Notes: generated by a model from the letters alone, not told the origin. A DNA stretch of 64,000 nucleotides from Plenodomus lindquistii (GCA_025504975.1 JANUWI010000004.1:2625773-2689772); one strand, 5' to 3'. Counted from the first letter of the stretch, positions 1-15,163 are shown. Translations and numbers: made by a program.

Positions 1-276
1 AGTTTTATTAACAAAGTAAGCTATATAGAGTAGAATTTAGTAGTAGTTCTAAGTTTTTATAGAGTTTTTTTTTTCTTTTACTATATTAGCACGTAGGTAA
101 TAGTAAAGTAGAGATTTTTATAGAATCTAGACTAGATATAGTATAGAGGTAGTTTAGGTAGAAATTAGTATAGTTTTCTATTTTTAATAAATTTATATAA
201 TTAAAAATAAAAGTAGCTTATAAAAAAGCTTTTATAGCTAAAAATTATTATTATAATAGAATATAGCTTTATTATA
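1..276 (-). repeat. Left LTR of Gypsy element A (cut by window edge)
   Basis: This is the inner part of a long terminal repeat in reverse orientation. It ends at GCTTTATTATA, the complement of the LTR start TGTAATAAAGC with one RIP change. It aligns along its length with the LTRs at 14748-15163 and 21836-22252, and with the reverse complement of 4110-4526. About 140 bp lie outside the window to the left. Because the element is on the minus strand, this is its 3' LTR. Confidence 0.85.
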
Positions 277-3200
277 TTACTTTTTATTTTAAATTAGATA
301 GTTCTATATTTAAGTATTTTTTATATTACTTTTATATAAAGCCTATTTTAGAATTATTATTTTATTAAAGTAAATATAACTTTCTATTTACTATTTATTA
401 ATAATTATTATAATAATTACTAAATTTAGTAGTTACTCTAGTAGAATATAATAATTTTTTAAATATTATAATATTTTTTTACTTTTTATACTCTATACCT
501 CTATTATATATACTTTATTACTATTTATTATTACTTCTAATACTAATACTAAATAGCTTTTATAAAAATACCTATTTCTATACTTTTAAATATATATTTT
601 TTAGATTATTAGATTTTTTATTTACGCTCTATTTAGGTTTAGTTTTATAGTAAATTTAATTTTATATATTTATTTAAATTACTAGGTTTAAAAAAATATA
701 TCTATTATATACTTTTAAATAGAAAATATAAACTAGTAAATAACTATTTTTTTCTACTAGTTTAAAATTTTTTTTAACTTTTTTAAATACTTATATATAT
801 AGAACTAAAATATAACTAAATTATAGTAATATTTTATAATTTTAAAAGCTTTACTATATAGGCTATAATAGGTAATAAAAATAAAATAAAAAAATTTAAA
901 ACTAAACTAGTAGATATAAAAGCTATAGCTAGTTTAGCTATAAAAATATTAGCTTTTATAGTATAAATAATAACTATATAGATTACTAGCTTTAGCGTAA
1001 CTAATATAATACTAGTAAACTACTATATATAATAAAAAAAGTTTTAAAGTCTATATAAAAAAGTTTTAAACTTATACTAAAAAATATAGCTTTTCTAGAA
1101 AAATATAACTAGTAGCTTTAGCTATTACTTTTTCTAAAAAAGCTTTAGATTTTTTTAATAGTAAAAAAAAATACAGGCCTATTTATAAATTTAATAAAAA
1201 GTTTTTAAAATATAAAAATACTAAAAATTTTAATTTAGATAAAATATATAACGCCTTTAATAGTAAAATAAAGGTTAAAAAATTATAGTAGTAAATAGAT
1301 AGATTTTAAAAAGCTTCTATATTTATTTATAATAGTTAGTTTACTAAGCTAAAAATTTTATTAGTAAAAACTATATATTAGTTTTATATATTAGCTATAA
1401 CTTTTATATATTAATAATAGAAAAACTATTAAATTTATAAAATATAATTATCTACTAACTAGAATATATTTTTTATTTTTTTTTTATATTTAAAGCTATT
1501 TAAATAGTGCCTAGAGAGATTCTAGATAATTAGAATATTTCTAGTAGAAATTTTATAGATTATAAAAAAAGTTTATAAAGTTAGAAACTAGATACTAGAT
1601 TAAATTTTAATTATATTCTACCTAGCTAGCTTTATATTTTAGTTTATTTTAAATAAATTTACTAGTAAAATTTTTTTTAACTTTTTACTTTTTTACGCTT
1701 TATATAGAGGTAGCTAGCAACTTTAAAAATTTTTATTTTAGTAGAAAGTTATTAAAATTTTTATAAAAAATATTAAATATAAATATATTATATATTTTAA
1801 AGTTTAAAAAAAGCTTAAATCTATAGAAATACCTAATTTATTTAAAAACTTTAAAAAAACTTTTCTATAGTTTAAATAACTTTTAGCTAGGTTTTATAGT
1901 TATTAGGTTAGTAGTAGAAAAATAAACTTTATTTCTAATTTTATAGTTAATAGAGTATTAATAGATATTAATAGTAAAATATATCTAGTTTTATACTTTT
2001 TTTATATTTTTTTTAGTTTATTTTTAAATATTATATATTAAAATAGCTAGATTATAAACTTTTTAGTAGTTAAATTTTTTAATAGAATTTACTACTTTTA
2101 AATAGTACTAGTTCTAGCTCTATTTAGATTTAAAACTAAATAGAAGCTAGTATAGAGCTATACCTATTAATATATATAAAGTATTATCTAGGTTTAGTTT
2201 ATTAAAAAAAAGTTTATTTTAATTATTCTAATAGTATATTATAAAAAGCTATAGTTATTAATTAATAAATTTATTTATAATTTTAGTTTAGCTATTAGTT
2301 TATTTATAATAGGTAGTAAAAAGTTATATTTTAATATTTATAATTTAGTAAAATTTAGACTAGAATTAAAAAATAAACTAGGCTTTATAGTTTAAAATAA
2401 TACTTTTAAAAGTATATTTAAACTAATATACCTATTATATATATAGTTAAATAAAGCTTTAAATAGCTATTATTTTATAGTAAAATATTATAATTATTTA
2501 TTTAGAAAGTTAATTAATAATTACTAGAATCTAATTATAGCTGTGTTAGTTTTTAAAAAAAAATTTAAAGTTTATTATAAAATATTATATAGATTTCTCT
2601 AAAATTAGTAAAAAGTAAAAAAACTTTTAAATTTAAATCTATTTTAGATAGAATTTTTAGTAGGTAACGTAGTTATATATATAATATTTAAAAATAGCTT
2701 TTATTTTTTTCTAGTAGTATTATTATATAAATTACTAGTAAGTTTTTATAGTACTAGAATAGGCTATAGATATTTAATTATATACTTTTCTAATAAATTA
2801 AGTATAAAGTAAAAAGTCTAGAAAAACGTAAAAATAGTTTTAATAAAAAAAATCTATTATCTATCTAATACTAAAAAAGTAGTAAAAAGTTTTTTTTTTT
2901 TAAAAGCTATTAGTTTTTTTTAATAGGGCTTTTATTAGTTTTAAAAAATCTAGTAATATAATTAGAGTTAGTTAAAAAAAAGTAATAGTTATTTATAAAA
3001 AGGACTTTAGGTATTACTTTACTAGTTTAGAGTTAATATAGCTATATAATCTAGTAGAGTTAAAAAAAATTAAAAAGTAGTTATTTTACTAGACTACTTT
3101 AAAATTCTTTATATTTTATTTTTAGTAACTAAAAATATCTACGCGTTTATTACTTTTACCTAAAATATATTTAATTTAGAAGTTAAAAAAGGCTATAAAC

Positions 3201-4109
3201 TTAGCCTAGTTAGCTTATTATTAATTTAGAACTTTTATACTTATAAAGTACTCTAAAAATTAATAATTAGTATATATTTAAATTTAGTACTAAACTAAAG
3301 TTTATTTAGCTTTCTATTTTTTAAAAATAGAAATAATAGTAAATAGTTTTTTATTATATATTTTCTAATTAAGCTCTACTCTAGTAAGTATTTTACTATA
3401 GAAAGCTATAAAGTACTATTTACTATTTAAGTATTTTTAAAATATAATTCTAGCTACTACTCTATTTAAAGCGTTAGTTTCTAGTTTTATATTATAATTA
3501 GAATTAAATTAGTATAAAACTAGAATTACTAGAAGTAAAAACTTTAGCTTTTTAAAGCTATTTTAGTAATTTTTAGTCTATATAAATAGAGTTAAAAGAC
3601 TTTATAAAGCTATTATTAGCTTAGCTATTTATAAAAATTTAGAGATAAATTATTTATAGAATCTAGTAAACTTTAGAAAAAATTTAATATTTATTATAGT
3701 AGTAGGTTAGACCTAGTTATAGAGTACTTTTACTTTTTCTAGATCTATCTCTATTTTTTTATTAGTTAGAATATATTCTAAATATTTAGTTTAAATAATA
3801 TAGAATTTTTTTTTAATTACTATTTATAGTTCTTTTTTTAATAGTTTTTCTAGAATAAGCTTAATGTATTATTAGTAGCTCTAAACGTTTTTAAAGTAAA
3901 TAAAAATATTATCTAAATAGGTAGTATAAAAATTATTAAGTAATTTATAAATATATTATTTATATACTTTTAATAAATAGAAAAACTATTATAAAAACTA
4001 AAAAAAAGTACTTTATATTTATAAAATTTATAGTAGGTATAGAAAGTAGTGTATTTTTTAAACTATAGATCTATATAGATTTTATTAAAAGCTATTTAAA
4101 TATTAAACT
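277..4109 (-). mobile_element. Gypsy element A, internal region, 3' part of pol, RIP-destroyed
   Basis: This is the internal region of a Ty3/Gypsy retrotransposon on the minus strand, from the polypurine-tract side next to the LTR into reverse transcriptase. It is colinear with 15164-19000 of element C. The reverse complement of about 3895-3918 encodes the RT active-site box as YLDN or a further decayed form. No reading frame survives: TAA and TAG occur every few codons, as expected from CpA to TpA change. The copy is interrupted at 4109 by element B and resumes at 11630. Of the three nested copies it looks the most AT-rich, which fits its being the oldest. Confidence 0.85.
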
Positions 4110-4526
4110 TGTAACAAAGCTATATTCTATTATAATAATAACCTTTAGCTATAGAAGTCCTTTTATAAACTACCTTTATTTTTCTCTATACAAGCTTATT
4201 AAAAATAGAAGACTATACTAACCTCTACTTAAACTACCTCTATACTATACCTAGTCTAGATTCTATAAGAATTCTTACTCTACTATTACCTACGTGCTAA
4301 TATAGTAGAGGAAAGAAAAGAACTCTATAAAGGCCTAGAACTACTACTAAGTTCTACTCTATATAGCTTACTTCTTTAATAGAACTATAGAGGTATAATT
4401 TTCTTGTCCTTTTATACTAGGTCTATAAAAATATAATTTATTTAGCTTTTTAATCTACGCGTACTTCTATATACTTTTAAGCTAATTTAAACACTTTTTA
4501 GTACTTTATATTTTTAAACTATTATA
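4110..4526 (+). repeat. 5' LTR of Gypsy element B
   Basis: This 417-bp LTR begins TGTAACAAAGC and ends CTATTATA (from CTATTACA). It repeats at 11200-11624 in the same orientation. Differences between the two copies are nearly all C/T or G/A, as RIP predicts. Confidence 0.9.
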
Positions 4527-7500
4527 TTATAAGAAAATTATCCCTCTGCTAGTAATAGCCTATATAATATTACTAATTTATTTAAAAAAATTATTTAAAT
4601 CTTTTAGTTAACTAGCCTCTAAGATCTCCCTAGTCCTAGCTCTAATTAACGCTAATAGATTTATTAATAATTCTAAAACTAGATTCTAGAGATCTCTAGT
4701 TAACTAAAGCCTATAGGTTTAAACTTCTATAGCATTACTAGCTTAGATTACTTTTAGAAAAGTTATATTAGATAGCGCTAAAGTAGAAATTTAGAGACTA
4801 CTAATAATCTAGTAGAATTAGAGGATAAGCTAATACCTGTCCCTATTAATAGATAATAAATCCTACTTTTTAAAAAATAAAAAGAAATAACTAGCCTTTA
4901 TAGAAAGCCTATAAACTTATTAAATATCTAAAATATAGAAAATAGCTAATACTAGCTAATTAGAGGATAATTAGAGTTAGATAGAAGCTAGACCTACTTT
5001 AGCAGAACCTAGAAATCTACTAACTATAACTTTTAATAATACTATAGAAATAATAGCCTAGCTGCGCACTAAGTTAGTAGCTCTATAAACTAAAATAAAA
5101 TTTATTAAAAAAAAAAAACTTTGCCTAACTCTACTTCTAGACTTACCTCTATTCTCTACTAAAAACTTTTAGACTTATTAATATTACTAGTTAACTAGAT
5201 TACTTTCTAAAGCCTTTTTTTATATTTTTAAAAAGCTACGTTTATTAGAGCGTACCCTTTTTATTTTTAAACTATTAGATAAAAAAGACTCTACCTACAG
5301 ATAATAGAAGGCTTTAATACTAGATTAATTTAAAATTAATAGTAACTACTACTATTCTAAGCGTACTTGTATAGTACTAGTCTAGAGCAGTACTTCTAGT
5401 CTAGCTAAAAAGTATTTTAAGCTCTAATACCTATCTAATAATAAAGCTAACTACTTTTTTTTTATAGAAGCTATAATAGCTACGCTTAATAGATACTTTA
5501 TTACTAGTAATAAATAGGCTAAAGTACGTAATACTTTTAACTAACTATATATAGAGAAGAATAAAACTTTCTCTACTTTTAAAGCCTATTTTTTAAACTA
5601 TACTATAAAAGAACGCGTACTATATATAAAATAGATTTACTATATATAGGTAAAAATAACTTCTAGCCTATATATTTCTAGTTAAAAGTTTAAGTATACC
5701 TAGAATAACTCTTTTCTAGATATAATAGAGCACTTTACTACTTTTAATATAGAAAGAAAAACCTACCTAAAAGATATATATTATTAGAACTCTTTTTATA
5801 ATAGTACTACTAAATTCTAAGCTAGAACTATAGTATAACCTAGTTTAAATACTTTTTAGAGAGAGACTTTAGAGACTATAGCTTTATATATAGCTTTTTA
5901 AACTTTTCTACAATCTACTATAGTACCTCTATAGCAAGTAACAGCTACTCTAGCTTTTAAAAAAGCACTAGGTAACTACTATAACTATAGTAAACTAGAA
6001 TACTACGCTAATAAATATCTATTACTCTAGGTAAAAAAAATTATAATTAAAAATTACTCTAACTAATATTATAACGCTACTAAAGTACTAGACCTAGAAA
6101 AAAATTAGATAGAAAATAAGTAGTTTTAAAAGTATTACGCTACTTAGAATTAAATTAAAAGTATAATCTATTAAACTTTAATCTTTTAAAACTATTTTAA
6201 AGTTTCTATTTTTTTATATCTACTATTTTATACAACCTAGGCGTAGGTGTAAAACTACTATTACTTATTAATACTAGTACCTAAGAATATCTCTTTTTAA
6301 ATTTATGTATTATTTCTTTTTTATCTTTTTTACTTTAAACTAAAGTCTAAAAACTACTCTATCTAGTAATAGTTAGAGGGTTTAAAGACTAAATCTTTTT
6401 ACTAGTTATAGAATATATCTGTCTCTATATAATTATAAATAAATAAAAGATTCTAAACTATCTATTTATTATACTTAATCTAGAAACTTAGAATATAATT
6501 ATTAGAATATAATAATTAAAAAGGTTTAAAATTCTACTAGATACAGATAGGTCCTAGTTATAGTAGCTAGCTATTTACTTTAAAATCTATATCTCTACTT
6601 CTCTAATTCTTATATAACTCTATTAAAAAACACTAAAAAAGTATATTACTTTTAATATTAAAAAACAAAACACACTATAGAAAAAAAAGTTATATTAGAA
6701 GACTAGTAGCCTATACCTTTTAATTAATTATATTTATAGAATTTTTAGAGCCCTATAATACTAGAATATCCCTCTAGAGATATAAAAACTAGACCTGCTC
6801 TAAAAACCTTTTAAAACTCTTTCTAGCCTCTAAGTCGCTATTATTTCTACTAATACCTTCTATTTTAATATAAAAAAGAAAAAAAATAAGTTTTTTACTA
6901 CTAGTCTGTATAAAATTAACTAGATCTTTAAAAACTATAATAGAGAGAATGTTTAAAAAAATAACTATTTAATCTAGAACTAACTTCTCCTCTGCTACTA
7001 GTAGTATTAAAATATATTTAGTTTATTAGTAGTAGAGAAACTACTAGAACACTAACTATATAACTATAAAATTATTCTAAATAAACTTCTATCTAATAAC
7101 TTTAGCCCTCTATATAAACAAAACACTAAGAATTTAAAAGCTATTAAAAAGTACGTCTAGAAGAATTTATAGAAAGAATTTATAGAGACTAGCTATAGCT
7201 TTTTTACTTTCTCTATTCTTTATATCTGTAAACCTAATAAGTTACTCTATATCTATATTAACTACTAAAAGCTTAACTAGCTTACCTAAAAAAACGCCTA
7301 TCTAATTCTAAAAATAGATAACTTACTAATCTATTTAAATAAAGCTAAAATTTTTACTAAGTTTAATATTTAAGTAGCTTTTAACAAAATCTATATAGAT
7401 CTAGAGTCTAAAAAATATACTACTTTCTATACCTACTATAGATTATATAAGTGTAAAGTACTTCTTTTTAGTCTCTATAATAGCCTCTCTATCTATTAAA

Positions 7501-10500
7501 AGTATATAAATAATATACTTATAGATTACTTAGATAATTTCTATATTGCCTATTTAGATAATATCTTTATTTACTTTAAAAACGTCTAGAGGTACTAATA
7601 ACACGTTAAGTTTATTCTAGAAAAACTATAAAAAGCAGGACTATAAGTAGTAATTAAAAAAAGCAAATTCTATATTATTTAAACTAAGTATTTAGAATAT
7701 ATTCTAACTAATAAAAAAATAGAGGTAGATCTAGAAAAAGTAGAAGTACTCTATAACTAGGTCTAACCTATAACTATAATAGGTATTAAATTTTTTCTAG
7801 AGTTTACTAGATTCTATAGATAATTTATCTCTAAATTTTTATAAGTAGCTAAGCTAATAATAGCTCTATAAAGTCTTTTAACTCTATTTATATAGACTAA
7901 AGATTGTTAAAATAGCTTTAAAAAGCTAAAGTCTTTACTCCTAGCAATTCTAGTTCTATACTACTTTAATTCTAATTATAATATAAAACTAGAAACTAAC
8001 GCTTTAGATAGAGTAGTAGCTAGAATTATATTTTAAAAATATTTAAACTATAAATAGTACTCTATAGCCTTTTATAGTAAAACACTTACTAGAGTAGAGC
8101 TTAATTAAAAGATATATAATAAAAAACTATTTACTATTATTACTACTTTTAAAAAATAGAAAGCTAAACTAACTTTAATTTAGTACTAAGTCTAAATGTA
8201 TACTAATTATTAATCCTTAGAGTACTTTATAAGTATAAAAGTTCTAAATTAATAATAAGCTAACTAGGCTAAACTTATAGCCTTTTTTAACTTCTAAATT
8301 AAATATACTCTAGGTAAAAGTAATAAACGCGCAGATATTTTTAGTTAATAAAAATAAAATATAAAGGATTTTAAAGTAGCCTAGTAAAATAATTACTTTT
8401 TAGTTTTTTTTAACCTAGCTAGGCTATACAGCTATATTAACTCTAAACTAGTAAAGTAATACCTAAAGTCCTCTCTATAAATAACTATTACTTCTCTCTA
8501 ACTAATACTAACTATATTACTAGATTTCTTAGAACTAATAGAAGCTCTATTAAAAAAAAACTAATAGTTTTTTAAAAAAAAACGCTTTTTACTACCTTTC
8601 TAGTATTAGATAGATAATAGACTTCTTCTCTATAGTAACTGCCTTTGCGTTTCTCTAGACTCTCTACTTTATATACAATTTATTAAAAAGGTATATAATT
8701 AAATATTAATAGTTTATTCTAGTACTATAAAAACTTACTAGTTACTTATACTATAATACTACTAGAAAGGAATAGAAGCTACTTATAAACGTTACGTGCG
8801 TAACTACGTTACCTACTAAAAATTTTATTTAAAATAAACTTAAATCTAAAAGTTCCTCTATTTTTTACTAATTCTAGAGAAACCTATATAATATTTTATA
8901 ATAAATTTTAAATTTTTCTCTAAAAACTAACACAGCTATAATTAGATTCTAGTAATTATTAATTAACTTTCTAAGCAAGTAATTATAATACTATACTATA
9001 AAATAATAAATGCCTAAAGCTTTATTTAACTATTTATATAATAGGTATATTAGTTTAGATATACTTCTAAAAGTATTATCTCTAACTATAGAGCCTAGTT
9101 TATTTTTTAATTCTAGTCTAAATTCTACTAGATTATAGGTATTAAAATACAACTCTCTACTGCCTATTATAAATAAACTAATAGCTAAACTAAAATTATA
9201 AATAAGTATATTAACTAACGCCTATAGCTGTTTATAACGTACTATTAGAATAACTAAAATAAACTCTTTCTATTTATAGACTAAGCCTAGATAACGCTTT
9301 TATACGCGTTAATAGAAATAGCCCTATACTAGCTTCTATATAGTTCTAAACTCTAATAGAGCTAGAACTAGCACTACTTAAAAATAGCTAATTCTATTAA
9401 AAAATTTAACTACTAGAAAGTTTATAATCTAGCTATTTAAATATATAACGCTTAGAAATAAACTAAAAAGAATATAGAAAAAGTATAAAACTAAATACGT
9501 TCTACTATTAACACCTACTAACGTCCTATTAACTAGAGAATTAGAGATAAAGTCTATCTCTTTACTACTAACCTAGTAACTATAAAACTTAGCTAAAAGT
9601 TATCTAAACTATAGAAAAGTTCTTTTAAAGTTTTTAAATAGGTTAGGTATTTTTATAGATTTAAGCTCTCTCTAGGCTTTAAAATATATAACGTATTTAT
9701 ACCTAACGTTTTCTATAAAAATTCTAATAACCTTTTACTAGAATAAAAAGCTCTAAAGCTGCTAGCTACCTCTATATAAAGCGTAGAGAAATAGGAAGTT
9801 AAAGAAATCTTTACTAGTAAGTTTATCTAAAATAAGCTAAAATATAGAACTAGCTAGGTAGAATATAATCTAGATCTAACCTAGTATCTAGCCTCTAATT
9901 TTATAGGCTCTTTTTATAAACTATAAAACTTCTACTAGAAGTATTCTAATTATTTAGAACCTCTTTAGGCACTATATAGATAGCTTTAGGTATAGAAAAA
10001 AAAATAGAGAATATATTATAGTTAGTAGATAATTATATTTTATAAGTTTAATAGTTTTTCTATTATTAATATATAAAAATTGCAGCTAATATATAAAACT
10101 AGTATATAATTTTTACTAATAAAACTTTTAGCCTAGTAAGCTAACTATTATAGATAAGTATAAAAGCTTTTTAAAACCTATCTATCTACTACTATAACCT
10201 TTTAACCTCTATTTTATTATTAGAGGCGTTATATACTTTACTTAATTTAAAGTCTTTAGCGCTTTTATACTTTAAAAACTTTCTATTAGGCCTATAAATA
10301 GGCCTGCGTTTTTTTTTACTACTAGAAAAATCTAGAGCTTTTCTAGAAAGAGTAGTAGCTAAAGCTACTATATTTTTCTAGAGAAACTATATTTTCTAGC
10401 GTAAGTCTAAAACCTTTTTATATAGACTCTAAAGCTTTTTTTATTATATATAGTAGCTTACTAGTATTATATTAGTTGCGCTAAAGCTAGTAACCTACGC

Positions 10501-11199
10501 AGTTACTACCTATACTATAAAAACTAACGTTTTTATAGCTAAGCTAGCTATAGCTTTTATATCTACTAGCTTAGCTTTAAATTTTTTTACTTTATTTTTA
10601 TTAGCTAGTATAGCCTATGTAGTAAAGCCTTTAAAATTACAGAGCGCTACTATAATTTAGTTATATTCTAGTTCTATATATACAGGCACTTAAAAAAGTT
10701 AAAAAAAGCTTTAAACTAGTAAAAAAAAATAGTTACTTACTAATTTATACTTTTTATTTAGAAGCGTGTAATAAGCACACCTCTTTAAACCTACTAATTT
10801 AAATAAATGCGTAAAGTTAAATTTGCTACAGAACTAGGCCTAGATAGAGTATAAATAAAAAACCTAATAGGCTAAAAGATATATACCTAGAGGTATAGAA
10901 ATAGGCATTTTTATAAAAGCTATTTAGTATTAGTATTAGAGGCAATAATAAGTAGTAATAGGGTATATATAATAGAGGTGTAAAATATAAAAAGTAAAAA
11001 AAAATTATAATAATTAAAAAATTATTATACTCTACTAGAGTAACTGCTAGATTTAGTAGTTATTATAATAATTATTAATAAATAGTAAATAGAAAGTTGT
11101 ATTTACTTTAATAAAATAATAATTCTAGAATAGACTCTATATAGAGGTTATACAGAGAACACTTAAATATAGAACTATCTAATTTAAAGCAGGGGGTAA

Positions 11200-11624
11200 T
11201 GTAATAAAGCTATATTCTATTATAATAATAACTTTTAGCTATAGAAGCCTTTTTATAAACTACCTCTATTTTTCTCTATATAAGTTTATTAAAGATAGAA
11301 GACTATACTAATCTCTACCTAAACTACCTCTATACTATACCTAGTCTAGATTCTATAAAAATCTCTACTCTACTATTACCTACGTGCTAATATAGTAGAG
11401 GAAAAAAAAGAACTCTATAAAAGCCTAGAACTACTACTAAGTTCTACTCTATATAGCTTGCTTTTTTAATAGAACTATAGAGGTATAATTTTCTTATCCT
11501 TTTATACTAGGCCTATAAAAATATAATTTATTTAGCTTTTTAATCTTTTAATCTGCGCGTATTTCTATATACTTTTAAGCTAATTTAGACACCTTTTAGC
11601 ACTTTATATTTTTAAGCTATTATA
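11200..11624 (+). repeat. 3' LTR of Gypsy element B
   Basis: This LTR begins TGTAATAAAGC directly after the purine tract and ends CTATTATA, followed by the target duplication AAACT. It is 8 bp longer than the 5' LTR because a TTTTAATC-like unit near 11545 is duplicated in tandem. Confidence 0.9.
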
Positions 11625-11629
11625 AAACT

Positions 11630-14444
11630 TAGAAGAAATTTTAGCTTTATTTAAATAAATTAGTAAGTTATTAATTTTTAGAATTAGATAGGTGTTTTTT
11701 TAAGTAAGCTAGTTAAATTTATAGTAGTTAATATAAATATAGAGTAACCTATTAAATTTATAGATATAGAGAATAGAAAAAGTAAAAAACTATAACTAGT
11801 TTCTATAAATTCTTTCTATAAGTTTTTCTAGACGTACTTTTTAATAGCTTTTAAATCCTTAGTATTTAATTTATATAAAAAGCTAAAAATATTAAATAGA
11901 GGTTTATTTAAAATAATTTTATAATTATATAGTTAGTATTCTAGTAGTTTCTCTATAGCTAATAAACTAAATACGTTCTAATACTACTAGTAGTAAAAAA
12001 AAAGTTAGTTTTATATTAAATAGTTATTTTTTTAAATATTTTTTTTATTATAGTTTTTAAAAATCTAGTTAATTTTATATAGACTAGTAGTAAAAAACTT
12101 TTTTTTTATATTAAAATAGAAGGTATTAGTAGAAATAATAGTAATTTAGAAACTAAAAAAGATTTTAAAAGGTTTTTAAAGTAGGTCTAGTTTTTATATC
12201 TTTAGAGAGATATTTTAGTATTATAAAGCTTTAAAAATTCTATAGATATAATTAATTAAAAGGTATAAACTACTAGTTTTCTAATATAACCTTTTTTTTA
12301 TAGAGTATTTTATTTTTTAATATTAAAAGTAATATGCTTTTTTAGTATTTTTTAATAGAGTTATATAAAAATTAGAATAGTAAAAATATAGATTTTAAAG
12401 TAAATAGTAAGCTACTATAACTAAAACCTATTTATATCTAGTAAAATTCTAAACTTTTTTAACTATTATATTCTAATAATTACTTTCTAAGCTTCTAGAT
12501 TAAATATAATAAATAGATAGTTTAGAATTTTTTATCTATCTATAATTATATAGAGATAGATATATTCTATAACTAGTAAAAAAATTTAGTCTTTAAACCC
12601 TCTAACTATTACTAGGTAGAGTAGCTTTTAAACTTAAGTTTAGAATAAAAAAAATAAAAAAAAATAATATATAAATTTAAAAAAAGATATTTTTTAATAC
12701 TAGTATTAATAAGTAATAGTAGTTTTATACCTACGCCTAGGTTATATAAAATAGTAAATATAAAAAAATATAAACTTTAAAATAGTTTTAAAAAATTAAA
12801 ATTTAATAAATTTTACTGTTAATTTAATTCTAAATAGCGTAATGCTTTTAGAACTATTTATTTTTTATCTAATTTTTTTTTAGATCTAGTATTTTAGTAG
12901 CGTTATAATATTAGTTAAAGTAATTTTAAATTATAATTTTTTTTATTTATAGTAATAAATATTTATTAGCGTAGTATTCTAGTTTACTATAGTTATAGTA
13001 GTTATCTAGTATCTTTTTTAAAGCTAAAGTAGCTATTACTTACTATAAAAGTACTATAGTTAATTATAAAAAAGTTTAAAAAGCTATATATAGTATAGTA
13101 TTTTCTAAAGTTTTTTTTTTAAAAGTATTTAAACTAGATTATACTATAGTTTTAGCTTAAAACTTAGTAGTAATATTATAAAAAAAGTTCTAATAATATA
13201 TATCCTTTAGATAGGTTTTTTTTTCTATATTAAAAGTAGTAAAGTATTTTATTATATCTAGAAAAAAGTTATTCTATGTATACTTAAACTTTTAACTAGA
13301 AATATATAAACTAGAAGTTATTTTTATTTATATATAGTAAATCTATTCTATATATAGTATATATTTTTTTATAGTATAGTTTAAAAAATATATTTTAAAA
13401 ATAAAAATAGTTTTATTTTTTTTATATATAGTTAGATAAAGGTATTTAATACTTTAGCTTATTTATTATTTATAATAAAGTTTTATTAAGCGTAGCTATT
13501 ATAGCTTTTATAAAACAAAATTATTAGCTTTATTATTAAATTAGTATTAAAGTTTAAAATACTTTTTAGCTAGACTAAAAGTACTACTCTAAACTAGTAC
13601 TATATAAATACGCTTAAAATAGTAATAATTACTATTAATTTTAAATTAATTTAGTATTAAAGCTTTCTATTATTTATAGGTAAAGTCCTTTCTATTTAAT
13701 AGTTTAGAAATAAAAAAGATACGCTCTAATAAACGTAGCTTTTTAATAATATAAAAAAAAGCTTTAAAAAGTAATCTAGTTAACTAGTAATATTAATAAA
13801 TTTAAAAGTTTTTAGTAAAAAATAAAAGTAAATCTAGAAATAGTATTAAATAAAATCTTTTTTTTAATAAATTTTAATTTAGCCTATAAAGCTACTAATT
13901 TAGTGTATAGCTAGGCTATTATTTTTATAGTATTATTAAAAGTTATAGTTAGTAAATTTTATAGTTTTACTAAAATAAATATAGCTTTTATCTAACTTTA
14001 GTTATTTTTTAATTAGCTAGTATTAGTTATTTTTTATATTTTTAATATTTAATAGGTTTATAGGCCTTCTATAAAAGCTAGTTATTTCTTTTTAATTTTA
14101 AAAAAATAGAATTTATTATTTATAAATAAAAATAGGTATTAGCTTTACTTTTAATTCTACTAGATTATTAGTAGTTTCTAAATCTTTATTTTAGTACTAT
14201 CTAATATAATTTTTTTAAAAATAATTTAAGCTAGTAATACTATAGAAGTCTAAACTTATAATCTTTAGTTAACTAAAAATTTTAAAAATTTAGTTTTAGA
14301 ATTATTAATAGATTTATTAGTATTAATTAGAGCTAGAATCTAGAAAATTTTAGAAGCTAGTTAATTAAAAAATTTAAATAATTTTTTTAAATAAATTAGT
14401 AATATTATATAAGCTATTACTAGTAAAAAAATTATTATTTATAA
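11630..14444 (-). mobile_element. Gypsy element A, internal region, gag/5' pol part, RIP-destroyed
   Basis: This is the continuation of element A after the B insertion, colinear with 19004-21835 of element C. On the minus strand it runs from the start of pol back through gag to the primer-site end next to the LTR. No open frame remains. The junction 4109/11630 rejoins exactly when one AAACT copy is removed. Confidence 0.85.
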
Positions 14445-14747
14445 TATAATAGTTTAAAAATATAAAGTACTAAAAGGCGTTTAAATTAGTTTAAAAGTAT
14501 ATAAAAGTACGCGTAGATTAAAAAGCTAAATAAATTTTATTTTTATAAACTTTATATAAAAAAATAAAAAAATTATACTTTTATAGTTTTATTAAAAAAG
14601 TAAGCTATATAGAGTAGAATTTAGTAGTAGTTCTAGACTTTTATAGAGTTTTTTTTTCTTTACTATATTAGCACGTAGGTAATAGTAAAGTAGAGATTTT
14701 TATAGAATTTAAACTAGGTATAGTATAAAAGTAGTTTAGGTAAAAGT
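14445..14747 (-). repeat. Right (5') LTR of Gypsy element A, first part
   Basis: The LTR starts at TATAATAG and is colinear with other family LTRs up to the AAAGT at 14743-14747, where element C is inserted. The remaining 111 bp lie at 22258-22368, so the LTR was about 414 bp before it was split. Confidence 0.85.
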
Positions 14748-15163
14748 TATAACAGCTTAAGAATATAAAGTGCTAAAAGGTATCTAAATTAGTTTAAAAG
14801 TATATAGAAGTGCGCGCAGATTAAAAAACTAAATAAATTATATTTTTATAGGCTTTATATAAAAGAATAAAAAAATTATACTTCTATAGTTCTATTAAAG
14901 AAGTAAGCTATATAGAGTAGAATTTAGTAGTAGTTCTAGACCTTTATAGAGTTTTTTTTTTCCTCTACTATATTAGCACGTAGGTAATAGTAGAGTAGAG
15001 ATTCTTATAGAATCTAGACTAGATATAGTATAGAGGTAGTTTAGATAGAGATTAGTATAGTCTCCTATCTTTAATAAGCTTATATAGAGAAAAATAGAGG
15101 TAGTTTATAAAAAGGCTTCTATAGCTAAAGGTTATTATTATAATAGAATATAGCTTTATTATA
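14748..15163 (-). repeat. Left (3') LTR of Gypsy element C
   Basis: This 416-bp LTR begins TATAACAGC (TG to TA at its first dinucleotide) and ends GCTTTATTATA. It matches 21836-22252 with transition-type differences. Confidence 0.88.

Larger units (their letters stand above)
4110..11624 (+). mobile_element. Gypsy element B, full-length, nested in A, RIP-mutated
   Basis: This is a complete Ty3/Gypsy element of about 7.5 kb on the plus strand, with LTRs at both ends and a 5-bp target duplication AAACT at 4105-4109 and 11625-11629. The uninterrupted site is visible in element C near 18998 (TAAACTTAG). Decayed pol is still readable in order. The RT box is at 7551-7574, reading YLDNIFIY where active elements have YLDD. 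An RNase H start resembling the FxNFYRxFI box follows near 7790, and integrase lies further on. Near 9866-9980 there is a C-terminal stretch resembling the chromodomain of fungal chromoviruses (tentative). A purine tract, GCAGGGGGTAA, ends at 11199. Stops throughout make it non-autonomous. Confidence 0.9.

Noticed and set aside
4527..4560. Primer binding site of Gypsy element B
   Set aside because: TTATAAGAAAATTATCC follows the LTR, but no tRNA match is convincing after RIP.
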